Source: Glossina fuscipes
Lineage: Eukaryota > Arthropoda > Insecta > Diptera > Glossinidae
Assembly: GCF_014805625.2 (NCBI RefSeq)
Contig: NW_023998414.1
Location: 15,842,253-15,906,252, forward strand
Direction of reading: 5' to 3'
Length of the DNA: 64,000 bases
Made by a program: the position numbers and the translations under genes
Part shown: piece after piece, positions 26,289 through 36,820 of the stretch
Position numbering within the stretch: position 1 is the first letter of the stretch
Layout: the number at the start of each line of letters is the position of its first letter
The notes under the pieces: model-generated
What the model was told of the DNA's origin: nothing
Databases searched by the model: none
The model's input: only the letters and a program-made list of their open reading frames with translations

Positions 26289-29074
26289 TGCCACGCATCT
26301 AAAGATATTAATTCATATTCTTTGCATTATTGTGTTACACTTTGTGTTGTTGCTTTTGCCATTTCCGTTGGCAATGAACATGGATTATCGCCTTGCCTAC
26401 ACCCTGTTTTGTTATGTTTACATTCATAGGCAAACACATAAATGCATACACGCATACAGACAAAGGCACGCAAGCACGCATGCATGCTATCATATTTTCT
26501 ATTTTATAAATTGTAATTCATATATGGACAAAAGTGTATTTGCTTCTAGAACCCTTAAGCAGCATCAACGCGACAATAAAAGCGGCATCATTATCGTTTT
26601 CATAATCACAGAATAATCGAGTATATATATTGGTGGAGGCAAGGGATTCTATGTTTAAATTTCTTTTGTTTTCATTGGTAAGTCTACTGAAATTTACTCA
26701 TTTAAATTGTTTACTATTACCGCCAAGTAATGTACCTATATATATATATATATATATATGAGTGAGTGTTTGTGTGTGTGTTGTGCCCCCATTTATGAGA
26801 TTAGAAAATCTCACATTATGCTTATGTTAGGTAAAACAGGTACAAACACATCGACTACTTTTCGAAATAGCTTAGAGGGTTTTAACATGATTTTTTACAA
26901 TGGTATTTGTGTTTGTAAGCGCATATATGCGTTTGAGCGTGTATGGTTACTTATTCAGTATAGCCTATTTTAAACTTTACTGGCGTTTCTATGAGAGATG
27001 GTGCGATTTTGCCCACATTTCCCCATTTATCTTTATACTCTCGTCGTCGTCTCTTTTTTTTTTCCTGTTGCTGTGCACATCATTAATAACTTCATGAGCT
27101 TGCCTGCAAGCAAATCTGGCGAATTCTACAGATTTCACATTACATTGCATAATATATTAAATATTACCGGATTTCGCTTGTAAATACGTTTGGCTCTTAC
27201 GTATCATCAGCAACACTCTCCTATTTGCGGTTTCTACATTCTTTTTTTCTTTCTTTTTTTTTTTTTTGTATTATTTCAACGCCTTTTTGCTTTATATTAG
27301 TAAAGTACAAAATGTAATATGAGCTGATTGTCAGTATGCATGATTTATATAAATTTTATTTGTGTGTGCATTTGAAGTAAATGTAATTTTTTAATTTTAT
27401 CTCAAAATATGGGTTACGGGCTTCGGCAAGAAGGTTTTATAAAAAAGTTGAATTTTAGAGGCAAATATTGAATTCCTTACGCGATAATAATTAGATTTTA
27501 GAAATAATCCCGTTTCGTCCACTATTCCGAAAATTGCTTTTAGTACGAATTTCCCTTAAACCTGATTAATATCAATTATATGGAATTCGATAAATATTCC
27601 GCTTAATTTCATGAAGCAAACATAAATAATTGAATTAAAATTATATCCATAAATCATTCCAATAAATGCGATAATCATAACTGCCCACTGAGAATGTTGC
27701 AAATGAGTTGCAGTAATTAGTCGACTTGAAATCCGTCTGTGGTCACTAGCTAAGATTTGCGAAACGATTGCGGAAAGTCAAGATTGGTGTAGGAGATGCG
27801 TTACGCGCATGTGTAGCTGTATTGTCGCCAGCTAAAGCAAATGTAGCAATTTGCGGGACAACGCACAAGCGAAACGTGCCAGCAACATATATCTTACGCT
27901 GGAAAGATATTTAACGACTCGTCAAAAAATCAAGAAACGTTCAAGACGTTTACCATAGAACACTAACATGCCAGCGATTTAAAGGGTGCCCTGGTAAAAT
28001 TTTTCTTTGTCCAGAGACCACAGCATTTTTATAACTAACGAAGGGCACAGTGCTGCGAACAAAATGAATCAAAACATGAGCCAACAAAATAATGCTATAA
28101 ATAAATGTGGAGGGAACTCTTTGTTCTGCTCTTTGAAATCAGCCAATCCATTTCAGACGATCTATTATTGAAATAGAAATTTTCGTATCTCCTTTTGTAT
28201 TCTACCCGCAAAAAGGCTTTTGATGACTGTGCACTTAACATCATTGTTCTTTATTCGAAAAGTTTATCCGATTGGATCTATAAAAACGAAGGTTCGCCAT
28301 TCGAATCGCATGATCACATCACGTTTAAAATTCAAAACGCATTACTTTTCTGCATCCAAAATTATGGTTTCCGCGTCACACAATTGCATTTAAATATAAT
28401 GATTTGATTGTTAACTGGATTCCAAGAAGTGCGACAAATGACTCGTTATTCTTACCATGAATTTGAATTTTAATTGAACAAATTTGCAAGAGGCAAATGT
28501 GTGACACTTAATCATGATAGTCGTATATATTAAAAATGGTTGTTGCAGTGCGAGAAAGTGTGAAAGTTTGCAGTTTTTTGCTATTAAAATTGTACCTTTT
28601 TTTATTTGTAATGGTCGCTCGTGTAGGCGAATTCCCATATGCGCTCAATACGGTGATGATTGGGAAGAAGTGGGGAGTGGAGAGAGTAAGTGGGTGCGTG
28701 ACCGATCGATAAGTGTTATGGCTTTATTGACTGAGTGCTATCTTTAGATGCGACCAAGTACAGTCTATCGCACTGAAATTTAAGCTAAGGGCACTGACTT
28801 GATAATCGCGAGACCTATTTACCTGGCCATGGGGTAGCATACTGCAAAGCTTAAGGTAAACCTTAATGTCAACTGACGTAAAATTCGATACATTTGAAAA
28901 ATGCAAATTAATTTAAAAAATGCAGATGAATCGGTAAGTTTTATTTTTTATTATATATCATACATTCGGACAAGACAATTACGATAATAAATCACATTCC
29001 GAAGAAAAGTGTTATGAATAGAAGAATTTTTTTATATTTTTCTTGTGTTTTATTACACACCTTACTATAGACGA

Positions 29075-29320
29075 CTAATGGCGCCATTAGGTTTGCGGCA
29101 TTTAGAAGCATGCAACACAAACAGATGGCATATCATTGGATCAAAGGTGGGTAAAGGATTTACCCACGTTTAATTTAAAATAAACACAAAAAATAAAAGC
29201 GACCAAAAGTGGTGTCGTGCAGGTTCCAAACGCATGCGGCCGCATGTGGCAACCTGTTTTGCATATAATTCTGCAAAGATTTAATCATCCGCTTTACTCT
29301 TCGATTTCCGAGCATAGCTC
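29075..29320. other. Cluster of palindromes and hairpins
   Basis: Four self-complementary structures lie within 250 bases. (1) A perfect 16-bp palindrome CTAATGGCGCCATTAG at 29,075-29,090. (2) A hairpin with a perfect 9-bp stem GTGGGTAAA/TTTACCCAC and a 3-base loop at 29,147-29,167. (3) An imperfect inverted repeat at 29,221-29,255 with arms AGGTT...AACCT around the perfect 14-bp core CATGCGGCCGCATG. (4) A 5-bp stem CGAGC/GCTCG with loop ATA near 29,309-29,321. No open frame or transposon motif explains them. They could be overlapping binding sites, a structured RNA or remains of a foldback element. Confidence 0.6.
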
Positions 29321-29928
29321 GTAGGTAAGAAGCTTGGCGTGGGAACTAATTGAGAAGGACGACTTATCCATTTAGTTGGCATTCAATTGGCGAACTTTAA
29401 TTAAGGCTGGTGTACGGGGTCATAGCTACTATACTTGGCGAATACGGCCAGTCAAAACCTCTGTCTCACTTTCTCTCTTCTGCCTCCCTTCCCTTCCGTA
29501 ATATTTATTCGGCGATACAAATGAAAGCAAAAGAAGAGTCAAACTTTGCACATTCTACTCAATTCTGAGATTGAAAATGTACAGAGAAGCTCGTTCATAA
29601 TGGATAAAAAAGCATGCAACAGTCCCCAAGAGATGAAATTTTTTAAAATAATTTAGTCAATTGTTTGTAACCAATAATTTACTAAACTCTCGAGCCCTTG
29701 TAGAGCTCTACATTACTGATATGGTCACAAAATCAAATAAATACAAAGGTTCTTCTATACGTAGACTAGATGGCGGGGAAATGAAGTCCCTTTCATCAAT
29801 AAGTGGTTCTAACTTTATGAATTTTCTTTTAAATTTTGTATTAAAATTAAACATTTGCTTTCATAAATTGTTGATTGAGATTTTAGAAAACATACTCAGC
29901 TCAAGTTAATTAAATTGAAAATAGAAAA

Positions 29929-29959
<31 letters not shown>

Positions 29960-31440
29960 ACATTGTGTTGACATGCAAAATTTTACGTATTTGTTGCGGT
30001 AAGAGCTAAAAGCCATTTATCACTTTTGCTGTGAACATATTCACAACGTACATATATTTGTGTGTCGTTCTGGGCTGTTCACAGCTATTCCCTAAGCTTA
30101 ACGATATTTAAAGTGGTGTACGTGATTTTCGTGAAAGATTATACCACACAGAAAGATTAAAGCTGCTTAGTAATAAATCATTAAAAGAGTCGAATACGAT
30201 TTTGCCAAAAAAATCACTCGACAGATTTTATATTTGTAATTATTTTCTCATAAATATTGCATAGAGAAACCCTTAATAAATTATACATGGATACAACTAC
30301 ATGTATATCTATTAACGTATCCGTGTAAGTCCACTCGAAGTAGTTGAAGTTGTTAACGCTTTCGTACAAGAAATTGTTCGAAGTCATTTCGGCAAAATAT
30401 TTCAATTCAATATTCAACCATCGACTTAAAGGGTAAGTAATACCAGTTCACTTCCATTCCAAACCTGATATGAGATTCTTTCACTGGCCGCCCGAAATTT
30501 TTCCCAACGCAGTTATTGCGAACCCCAATCTATATATAAAGTATAAAAGTTGCAGTAATTGCAAGCCCAGCAAAAGCATAAGAGGAAAAAAAAAAAAAAA
30601 AAATGAAAGAAAAGTTTCATAGCATAATGGTAAGGTAACCTAATTGTCTAAATAGTTTTGGTAGTGTGCTTGCCCAGACTAATCTTCGTCGGTCCAATTT
30701 GCAATTCAATGATCTCCGACGATTACTATCAGCTTGAAAATCATAAAAGGGATCTGCATTTGAGAAACTGACTCGTATTATTGTCAAAGTCGTCCATGTG
30801 CTGACTACCAAACCCGAAATTTGATGGTTTCTCTTCGGTGAACCCAGGAATTATTTAACGCTTACTGTTTGCATCATTCGTAGCACATTGGGTGTCACAG
30901 TTCTTGTCTATGCATTTTCTTAATAAGCTTCAAGTTCTAGTTCATGGAAATTGTTAAGATTCCTTTAAAATTTTAAACTGACCGTAATACAATATTTCGT
31001 TTATAATTTATTTAATAATTTTTAAAGGATTTCATAAATATTAAATTTTTTATAAACTTTAATCTTTAAATCTTTTAGAAAAGAAAGAGACAAAAATTAA
31101 TTCCCTTTATTTTAAACGATGTCAGGGGAGTAATAAAAATTTCGTTTAAATTTGTTTGCATACACTTCGTGTGTAAAGAAATCAAAATTTACCAGGATAT
31201 CCTTCAGCTCTAGTTTTTTTTCGGCGTATAAGATTGCAGATGCGTTGTTATATGATAGACGGCAACAAAAAAAAAAAAAAATAAAAAATAAATAAATAAA
31301 TAAATGAAAAAAGAACTTAAACACAAACACATTTGCATGCATTGAAGTGTCACCACGAAACAAGTCAAGTATGACTAAAAAACCAAAAATAGTAATAGTG
31401 CTGCAGTAACTGACAGAGATTTCTAACTGCCTCTCTGAGT

Positions 31441-31528
31441 GCCTGCCTGCTTGCCTGCCTGATTGCTTGCCCGCCTGCCTGCCTGCCTGCCTGCTTGCCT
31501 GCCCGCCTGTTTTCCTGGATGCTTGCCT
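31441..31528. repeat. Degenerate CCTG/GCCT tetranucleotide array
   Basis: Roughly 18 units of GCCT with scattered substitutions (TTGC, ATTG, CCGC). On the minus strand it reads as repeated QAGRQ/RQAG. It keeps open a 208-codon frame (31,112-31,738) that is otherwise Phe/Tyr-rich and has no recognisable domain, so I do not call that frame a gene. Confidence 0.9.
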
Positions 31529-33497
31529 TCGGTTATGATGTTCATTTACACCGGATGTTGCACTAAACCAACAGAAATCCCTAAACACTTTGGCCTCAAA
31601 ATCGTCTAAATATGAAGACAGACATGGAGATAGAAAATAAGATATGTATAGAAAGAGAGAAAGCATATAAGAAACATAAACCAAAAATTTATCCCTAGAG
31701 ATTAGAAAATATATAAACAAGCGAACACACACACACATGCATATATATACGTGATTGTTTGTATGTATGTATTTATGTATTTATGTGTGTATGCATGTAC
31801 ACGTTTACGTAAGCAAAAAGAGTATTTTATTACTTGCATTACTCCCGCAAGGATGGTGGTGGTTACTTAACTGGGACGATGAAAAAAAATCAGAATTTGT
31901 TTTTTATTTTGGCAACTAAATCAAAACCAAAGTATAACTGTTCAACCTCCTTCTTTGCTTCATTATCAGTCAGTATATTAAAGTTGTCATTACTCTTGGT
32001 CGTCACGAGAATGTTAAGCGCCTCATCTTACAGTCTTTCGAAATTCGAATTTTACTTGAAAGGTAAACTTGGCATCAATTCATTTCAAAAAACCAAAAAC
32101 AACTAACTATACGTAAGTTAAGCTTGAAATTGATAAATAAACGCCAATTATAACGATAGTCGTTTTCTTTCGCCTCATCTTGCTAAATGTATTATGTAAA
32201 AATAGATTTCTCATTGGTCGTTCACTCTTAATTTCTCACAAGCTATGCAGCAAGCTGTCTGTCTTGTTTCTCTCCGGGATTCCAAATTGGATCGAACATT
32301 TTATTGTCCATTGTATCATTTGACGAATATCAAGGGCCTAAATTCTAATAAATTTATTTGTGTGTGGCTCGACATTTTATATACATGTTATATGTATGTG
32401 CATGAGTGCGTGCTGCTTATAGATTTTATTTATTTATTTCTTTATTTATTTTTTTTGTATATTTTCAATTAAGGTAATTTTTCCCTTTCCCCTTTATATA
32501 TATATATATATATATATATGGGTAAATAGTTTATTGTTTCTGTCAGTTTTTGGTTTTCTTCATTTATTTTTTTATTTTTGTATAAGAGGAAAAATTCAAT
32601 TTAGCGAACGCATCACATTTCTATTTGGCTTCTTATGTTCGCTTTTGTATACAAAAACAATATTTCCATTCTGTTGCATATCGAGATTTACAATAAACTC
32701 TCGTAGTTAGTGTAGTCTACAAAAAGTCAATATGTGTAGTGGTTTATGCGTTTTCAATGCCCGGACAACGATAAGGTAGAAAGACCTAAATACACTGAAC
32801 ACTGAACACTGATTCCAGAGCTTAATGTGATATGTTAAAGTTGAGGATTGCGGTTAGAATGATAGTTGTACGATTGTGTTGTTAGATGATCCCGATTTAA
32901 GTTGAAAACTACGCAATTTGTAATTTTTTCCTTATTTTTATTTTTTTTTTTTTAATTTCAATTTTTGTCATTCGTTGGCGGTTTCAATTTCATTAAAAAA
33001 AGTCAGGAAATTTAAGATTTCAAGAATCAATAAAAATCAGAGGTAAATGGCATCAAAAAGTAAAGCATACAACGTGTGAGGTGCATAAAAAGCAAACACT
33101 GCGCAACCGGCGACTGGTTATTGAATGTGACGGAATTCATTTAACAGAATTTTTATGTTATTATAGGAAATGAGACGAAAAAATGAAAATAATATATAAA
33201 AATAATAATAATAACAATAATAATAATAATAATAATAATAGCAAAAAAGCAAAATAGACGGAAATCTTGAAAAGTTCAACGAACATGAAGTATGTGACTA
33301 GAAAATATTATCAACATATGTGGCGATATGCTAGAGATGAAAAGCTAAGCCGCAGACAGGTAAAGTGGTTAGAGTGCTCTTTGGTAACGTTGTAGGTTAA
33401 TGCAAGCAAAACTTTTAATACAAAGCATGTAAAGCGCTTCTAACTAACTTAAGGACACATTAAGCGATATTACCCGGAAATTGTAACTTTTCCAAGA

Positions 33498-33581
33498 CTA
33501 TATATACATATATATATGTATATATATATATATATAGTATATATATAGTTTTTAAAATATTCATATGCACACTTGCCTTCT

Positions 33582-33616
<35 letters not shown>
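33498..33616. repeat. TA tracts followed by (TC)15
   Basis: Interrupted TA runs (33,498-33,548) lie just before about 15 perfect TC units (33,587-33,616), which then run into a CA-rich stretch. Confidence 0.9.
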
Positions 33617-33619
<3 letters not shown>

Positions 33620-34453
33620 CACGCACACACCCACATATACGCGCGCACTCTTCAATTCTCTTCGCTTAACTCCATCATTCCTTGACACTGCGAAAAGCAT
33701 TTCTTCGACGTCTTTCTTCATTTATATATATATATATAGGCCGTACTTACATATGTAAATTTCCTTCGAAAATTTTGAATGAACATTTTCACAACATTTA
33801 ATAAATCAAATCAACCTACTATCTATCAATTGTCATGATCAGGATATTGCTGACCGAGCTTATAATGGGAAATGGGTAAATGCTTCGACCGATGCTTAAA
33901 AATCTATCATACTACATGAACTAATAGAAACCCAGGAAATACGTAACAGTTGACAATCACATAAAAAAAAAAAAAAAAAAAAAACAAAAACAAAAAAAAA
34001 AAAATGAATAATTTGCATGAATTTGAAATCGTTTGCTAGTGCCACTGTTACTACTTTTATTGCTTAAATGTTTCAATGGTTTGCTTGCAACGACAAAAAG
34101 TGATCAGGAATTGAAGAATTTAAGGTCGACTTTAGTTTATTGTGCGAGAATTCATGTTTCATAGAACCGGTATGCCTGCATATAAACAAGCACACGCACA
34201 GTCACTCATCCAATCCGGAGTCTCGAATCACTTTATTTTGTGTGTATGCATTTATGCGAAGTCACACATACGCACAAACAAGTTATACATGTTAAGTATT
34301 TTATGTCATATCATACGAGTTTCCTTTGGTGCATAAAATGATTGCAGTTTGAAGCACGTTTCAGTTTTTCGGCAACATCTGCTTCTGACCACTTGCCATT
34401 TGTATTTGTCGTTGTCCTTTTTGTTGCTTCTATCATTGTTGTTGTTTCTCTGG

Positions 34454-34483
<30 letters not shown>
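34454..34483. repeat. (TGC)10 trinucleotide array (opa-like)
   Basis: Ten perfect TGC units are flanked by imperfect TTG/CTG triplets. On the plus strand it gives poly-Leu; on the minus strand one frame gives poly-Ser and stays open for roughly 70 codons with no good start. Such CAG/CTG arrays occur in both coding and non-coding fly DNA, and nothing here shows it is translated. Confidence 0.9.
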
Positions 34484-34484
<1 letters not shown>

Positions 34485-35207
34485 ATTGCTGCTTCTGTTA
34501 GTCTTGTTGCTTTTGTTGTTGTCATTTTATTACTTTTACTATAGTTTTCATTGTCGTATTTTACATTTAGCAAACGTGCTGCTGCATTCTTTTAAATTTT
34601 ATCCTTATATTTATTTTATTTGAACACAACAAAAACATATGATTACGATTTAAAAATACACACACACACACACACACACAGATAAAACATTTTTGGATTC
34701 GACTTTTGCGAGAGAACATATTTATTTAGTTAGCTGGGTTTAAGAGTCACGATTAAGACTGACAATCGAAAATGTCTTTTAATAAAAAGATTCCATCAAA
34801 AATTTGTTTAAAAATTTTGAAATAAAATTCTTATTAAATGCTTACATAAAAACGCAAACCCTTACCAAAAACATACGCGTAATACACGCCTGGACTGAAA
34901 GTAAAAATAAAGAAATTTGTAAAGCACGCGAAGCCTTTCGTTCTTAATGGCGAGCTCTGACGATAGCTACCGATGTTAGGTTGATGGTGTGCGATATTTT
35001 GAAAATTTTTCAAATCTTTGTAGCTCGGAAACACATTTATATGCTTATCGCTTATCGCGAATAAACAAATTGTTTTGATCAATTTCAACTGTTTGTCTGT
35101 CTGCAGAATATTTAATTAACTCAGCGAATACGAAGTGAAGGTTTCCTTGAAAACGTACTCTAAACGACGTCAACGAGCTACTGCTGGCTTGCGACCACAT
35201 TTACATT

Positions 35208-35417
35208 CTACAAACATAATATTTTGATATTAAATTTTATAATTTTCCTTAGTGCGATATTTGAGGAAGCACTCTCTCCTTTAGCAAAAACTTCATCACG
35301 CTCTTCATTGCTATTGTCTTGATCACTATCTGCTTTATGTTCATTAAGAATGTTATCAAACGATCGAAAAACTATCTGAGACTCATCGTCGCAAATTTCC
35401 ATTTCCATTGATTCCAT
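35208..35417 (-). CDS. Small acidic open frame, unrecognised (69 codons)
   Basis: I do not recognise the product. The frame starts at an ATG in good context (AAAATGG) and is rich in acidic and polar residues: it begins MESMEMEICDDES and has DSDQDNSNEERDEVF near residues 31-45. It then becomes basic and hydrophobic before the stop. The acidic segment is not low-complexity DNA and looks more protein-like than the surrounding frames. It lies about 700 bases downstream of a mariner transposase relic on the same strand, but does not match a mariner C-terminus. It could be a first coding exon, the start of another decayed transposase, or chance. Confidence 0.2.
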   Translation of the reverse strand: MESMEMEICDDESQIVFRSFDNILNEHKADSDQDNSNEERDEVFAKGESASSNIALRKIIKFNIKILCL

Positions 35418-36097
35418 TTTTATGAGCTCAAGTCATAAGAAGTAATTTTAACTACCAATGCTTTCGCTTAACAGAATATTAAAAAAAACCGTTTGTTTCG
35501 ATTTTGCTTATCAGTGTTTTCACTTAATAGAGCATCAAAAATTTTGCTACGATTTCGCCCGAAACGGTATAGTGTTCAGACTGAATGATTTAACTGTTCA
35601 CCTTCTGATATACATCGGACTCATCTTACACCAAGTAAAAAAGTGTACAACGCGTGCACAATATTATCAAAAATAGTAGTGGCGTCTCTCGGGCGCCGTT
35701 CGAGTGGAAAGGATTATTATATAATCATTTCTATTGGGTTTCCGCTCCCGGCACCTTTCTTCATACAATCTCGTTTAAAATTCGTAAATTATCGATATAA
35801 TCGGGGAGGAGTTTTGATACGCGTTTATAAAAAAAGCCAACATAGCTCGTAAACGAATAGTCGCGATGATGACTGTAGAAAGATTCATTGCAAACAAAAG
35901 ACAATATATATGTAATATATATATATATATGTATATATATATATTTTTGTTCAGTCTATCGCGCAGACAGAACTCACGATCGCACAGATTTAATTGGTAA
36001 AGCCAATTTTCACCCATACAATGCTAATTTTATTGCCACAAATAGAATTTGGAAATCAGTGTGAGATGAAAGATTGTAACTTTAAATTTATATCAGT

Positions 36098-36820
36098 TTA
36101 CTTACTTAAAGTTTGAGGTAAGTACGAAAATAATATATACAAGCGCTTAACAATCTTCTTATCAAAACTCATTTTTAAAAATCCATTTTTGCTATCTTTA
36201 AAGTGAAATTCATTACGCAAAATAAGTGCCGGCTTGGCGGCCGATAGCGTTTGCCATTCTTCTGCTAAAACCATTATGTCATCGATGCGCCAATTTTTAT
36301 TATTGCTAGGACTGGAAAAATTGGAACTACTATGAAGCTGGCTGCACACCAAAAATTCAAATAAATGGTTTGGCGAGTCGATCAAAACTTGCGCTCACGA
36401 AGTACGATTGCGTTTCGCTTCAGCAGCGAGTCACGAATGAAAATTTGGTCTCTTAAATTTTAGATTGACATCAAAGTATCGAGCTTTTTTTCCTATCCAC
36501 TTATACACGGATTGTTGAAAATTGGTTTTTAGTCAATGTTCATTTCCGCCGCGATATCATATAACATGAGATATGTCGATCATCCTCGATTGTTTGAAGA
36601 ATTTCATAGACTTTATTCACGACCCGTCGGCCAATATTACGTTAAAATTGAAATTTTTAGAACAAAAGCGAGCGAACCACATACGTGATGCTGATTTGGA
36701 TAAATCATTTTTACCATTAATTGCATAAACTGCTCTCTCACAGGCTGGCGAAGCGTGTTGCCGTGTTGGTCGAAGAGATTTCGTAAAATCAAGCGAATTT
36801 TTTCAGAATTTTAGCTCATT
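36098..36820 (-). pseudogene. Mariner-family transposase relic A
   Basis: This is a decayed transposase of the IS630-Tc1-mariner superfamily, the enzyme that cuts and pastes mariner elements. Reading the minus strand across frames gives the family's blocks in order. A helix-turn-helix part ends in MWFARFCSKNFN (near 36,655-36,700). Next come GRRVVNKVYEILQTIEDDRH (near 36,570-36,630), KKLDTLMSI..NLRDQIFIRDSLLKRN (near 36,410-36,500, normally KKLDVWVPH...DRISICDSLLKRN), EEWQTLSAAKPALILR (near 36,215-36,260) and LYILFSYLPQTLSK (near 36,098-36,140, normally a YYELLPYGQTLNS block). Stops and at least two frame changes interrupt it. The C-terminal half with the later catalytic Asp residues is not recognisable. 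No inverted terminal repeats were found by eye. Confidence 0.7.

Larger units (their letters stand above)
16254..29074. other. Long non-coding stretch with many microsatellites
   Basis: No gene is visible. It contains T runs at 16,494-16,513, 16,899-16,916 and 23,443-23,468. TA tracts lie at 17,311-17,330, 20,823-20,854, 20,968-20,983 and 26,738-26,758. There is a GA tract near 22,334-22,348, a CATA array at 25,620-25,651 and a CA array at 26,245-26,288. A slightly GC-richer block at 24,040-24,780 has broken open frames I could not assign. A 7-bp-stem hairpin lies at 21,939-21,958. Confidence 0.55.
29256..35207. other. Non-coding stretch rich in tandem repeats
   Basis: No gene is visible. 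It contains poly-A at 29,930-29,957, the CCTG array at 31,441-31,510, GTAT repeats near 31,760-31,790, TA tracts at 32,498-32,519 and 33,498-33,548, AAT triplets near 33,199-33,240, TC repeats at 33,587-33,616, a long A run near 33,963-34,003, the CTG array at 34,454-34,483 and a CA array near 34,658-34,681. Confidence 0.55.

Noticed and set aside
28195..28407. 70-codon plus-strand frame and overlapping small frames near 28.2-28.9 kb
   Set aside because: The frame begins at a non-ATG codon and has no family resemblance or splice context. It is in line with chance frames in this sequence.
31112..31738. 208-codon minus-strand open frame, the longest in the window
   Set aside because: It is kept open by the CCTG microsatellite (QAGRQ repeats) and flanked by poly-Phe/Tyr low-complexity codons. 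There is no domain and no plausible gene structure.
34342..34623. 93-codon plus-strand frame rich in Leu, resembling a membrane segment
   Set aside because: The Leu run is just the TGC array read in one frame.
36113..36125. Consensus donor TTTGAG|GTAAGT on the plus strand
   Set aside because: It lies inside the mariner relic, with no open exon before it and no partner acceptor. It is a chance match.
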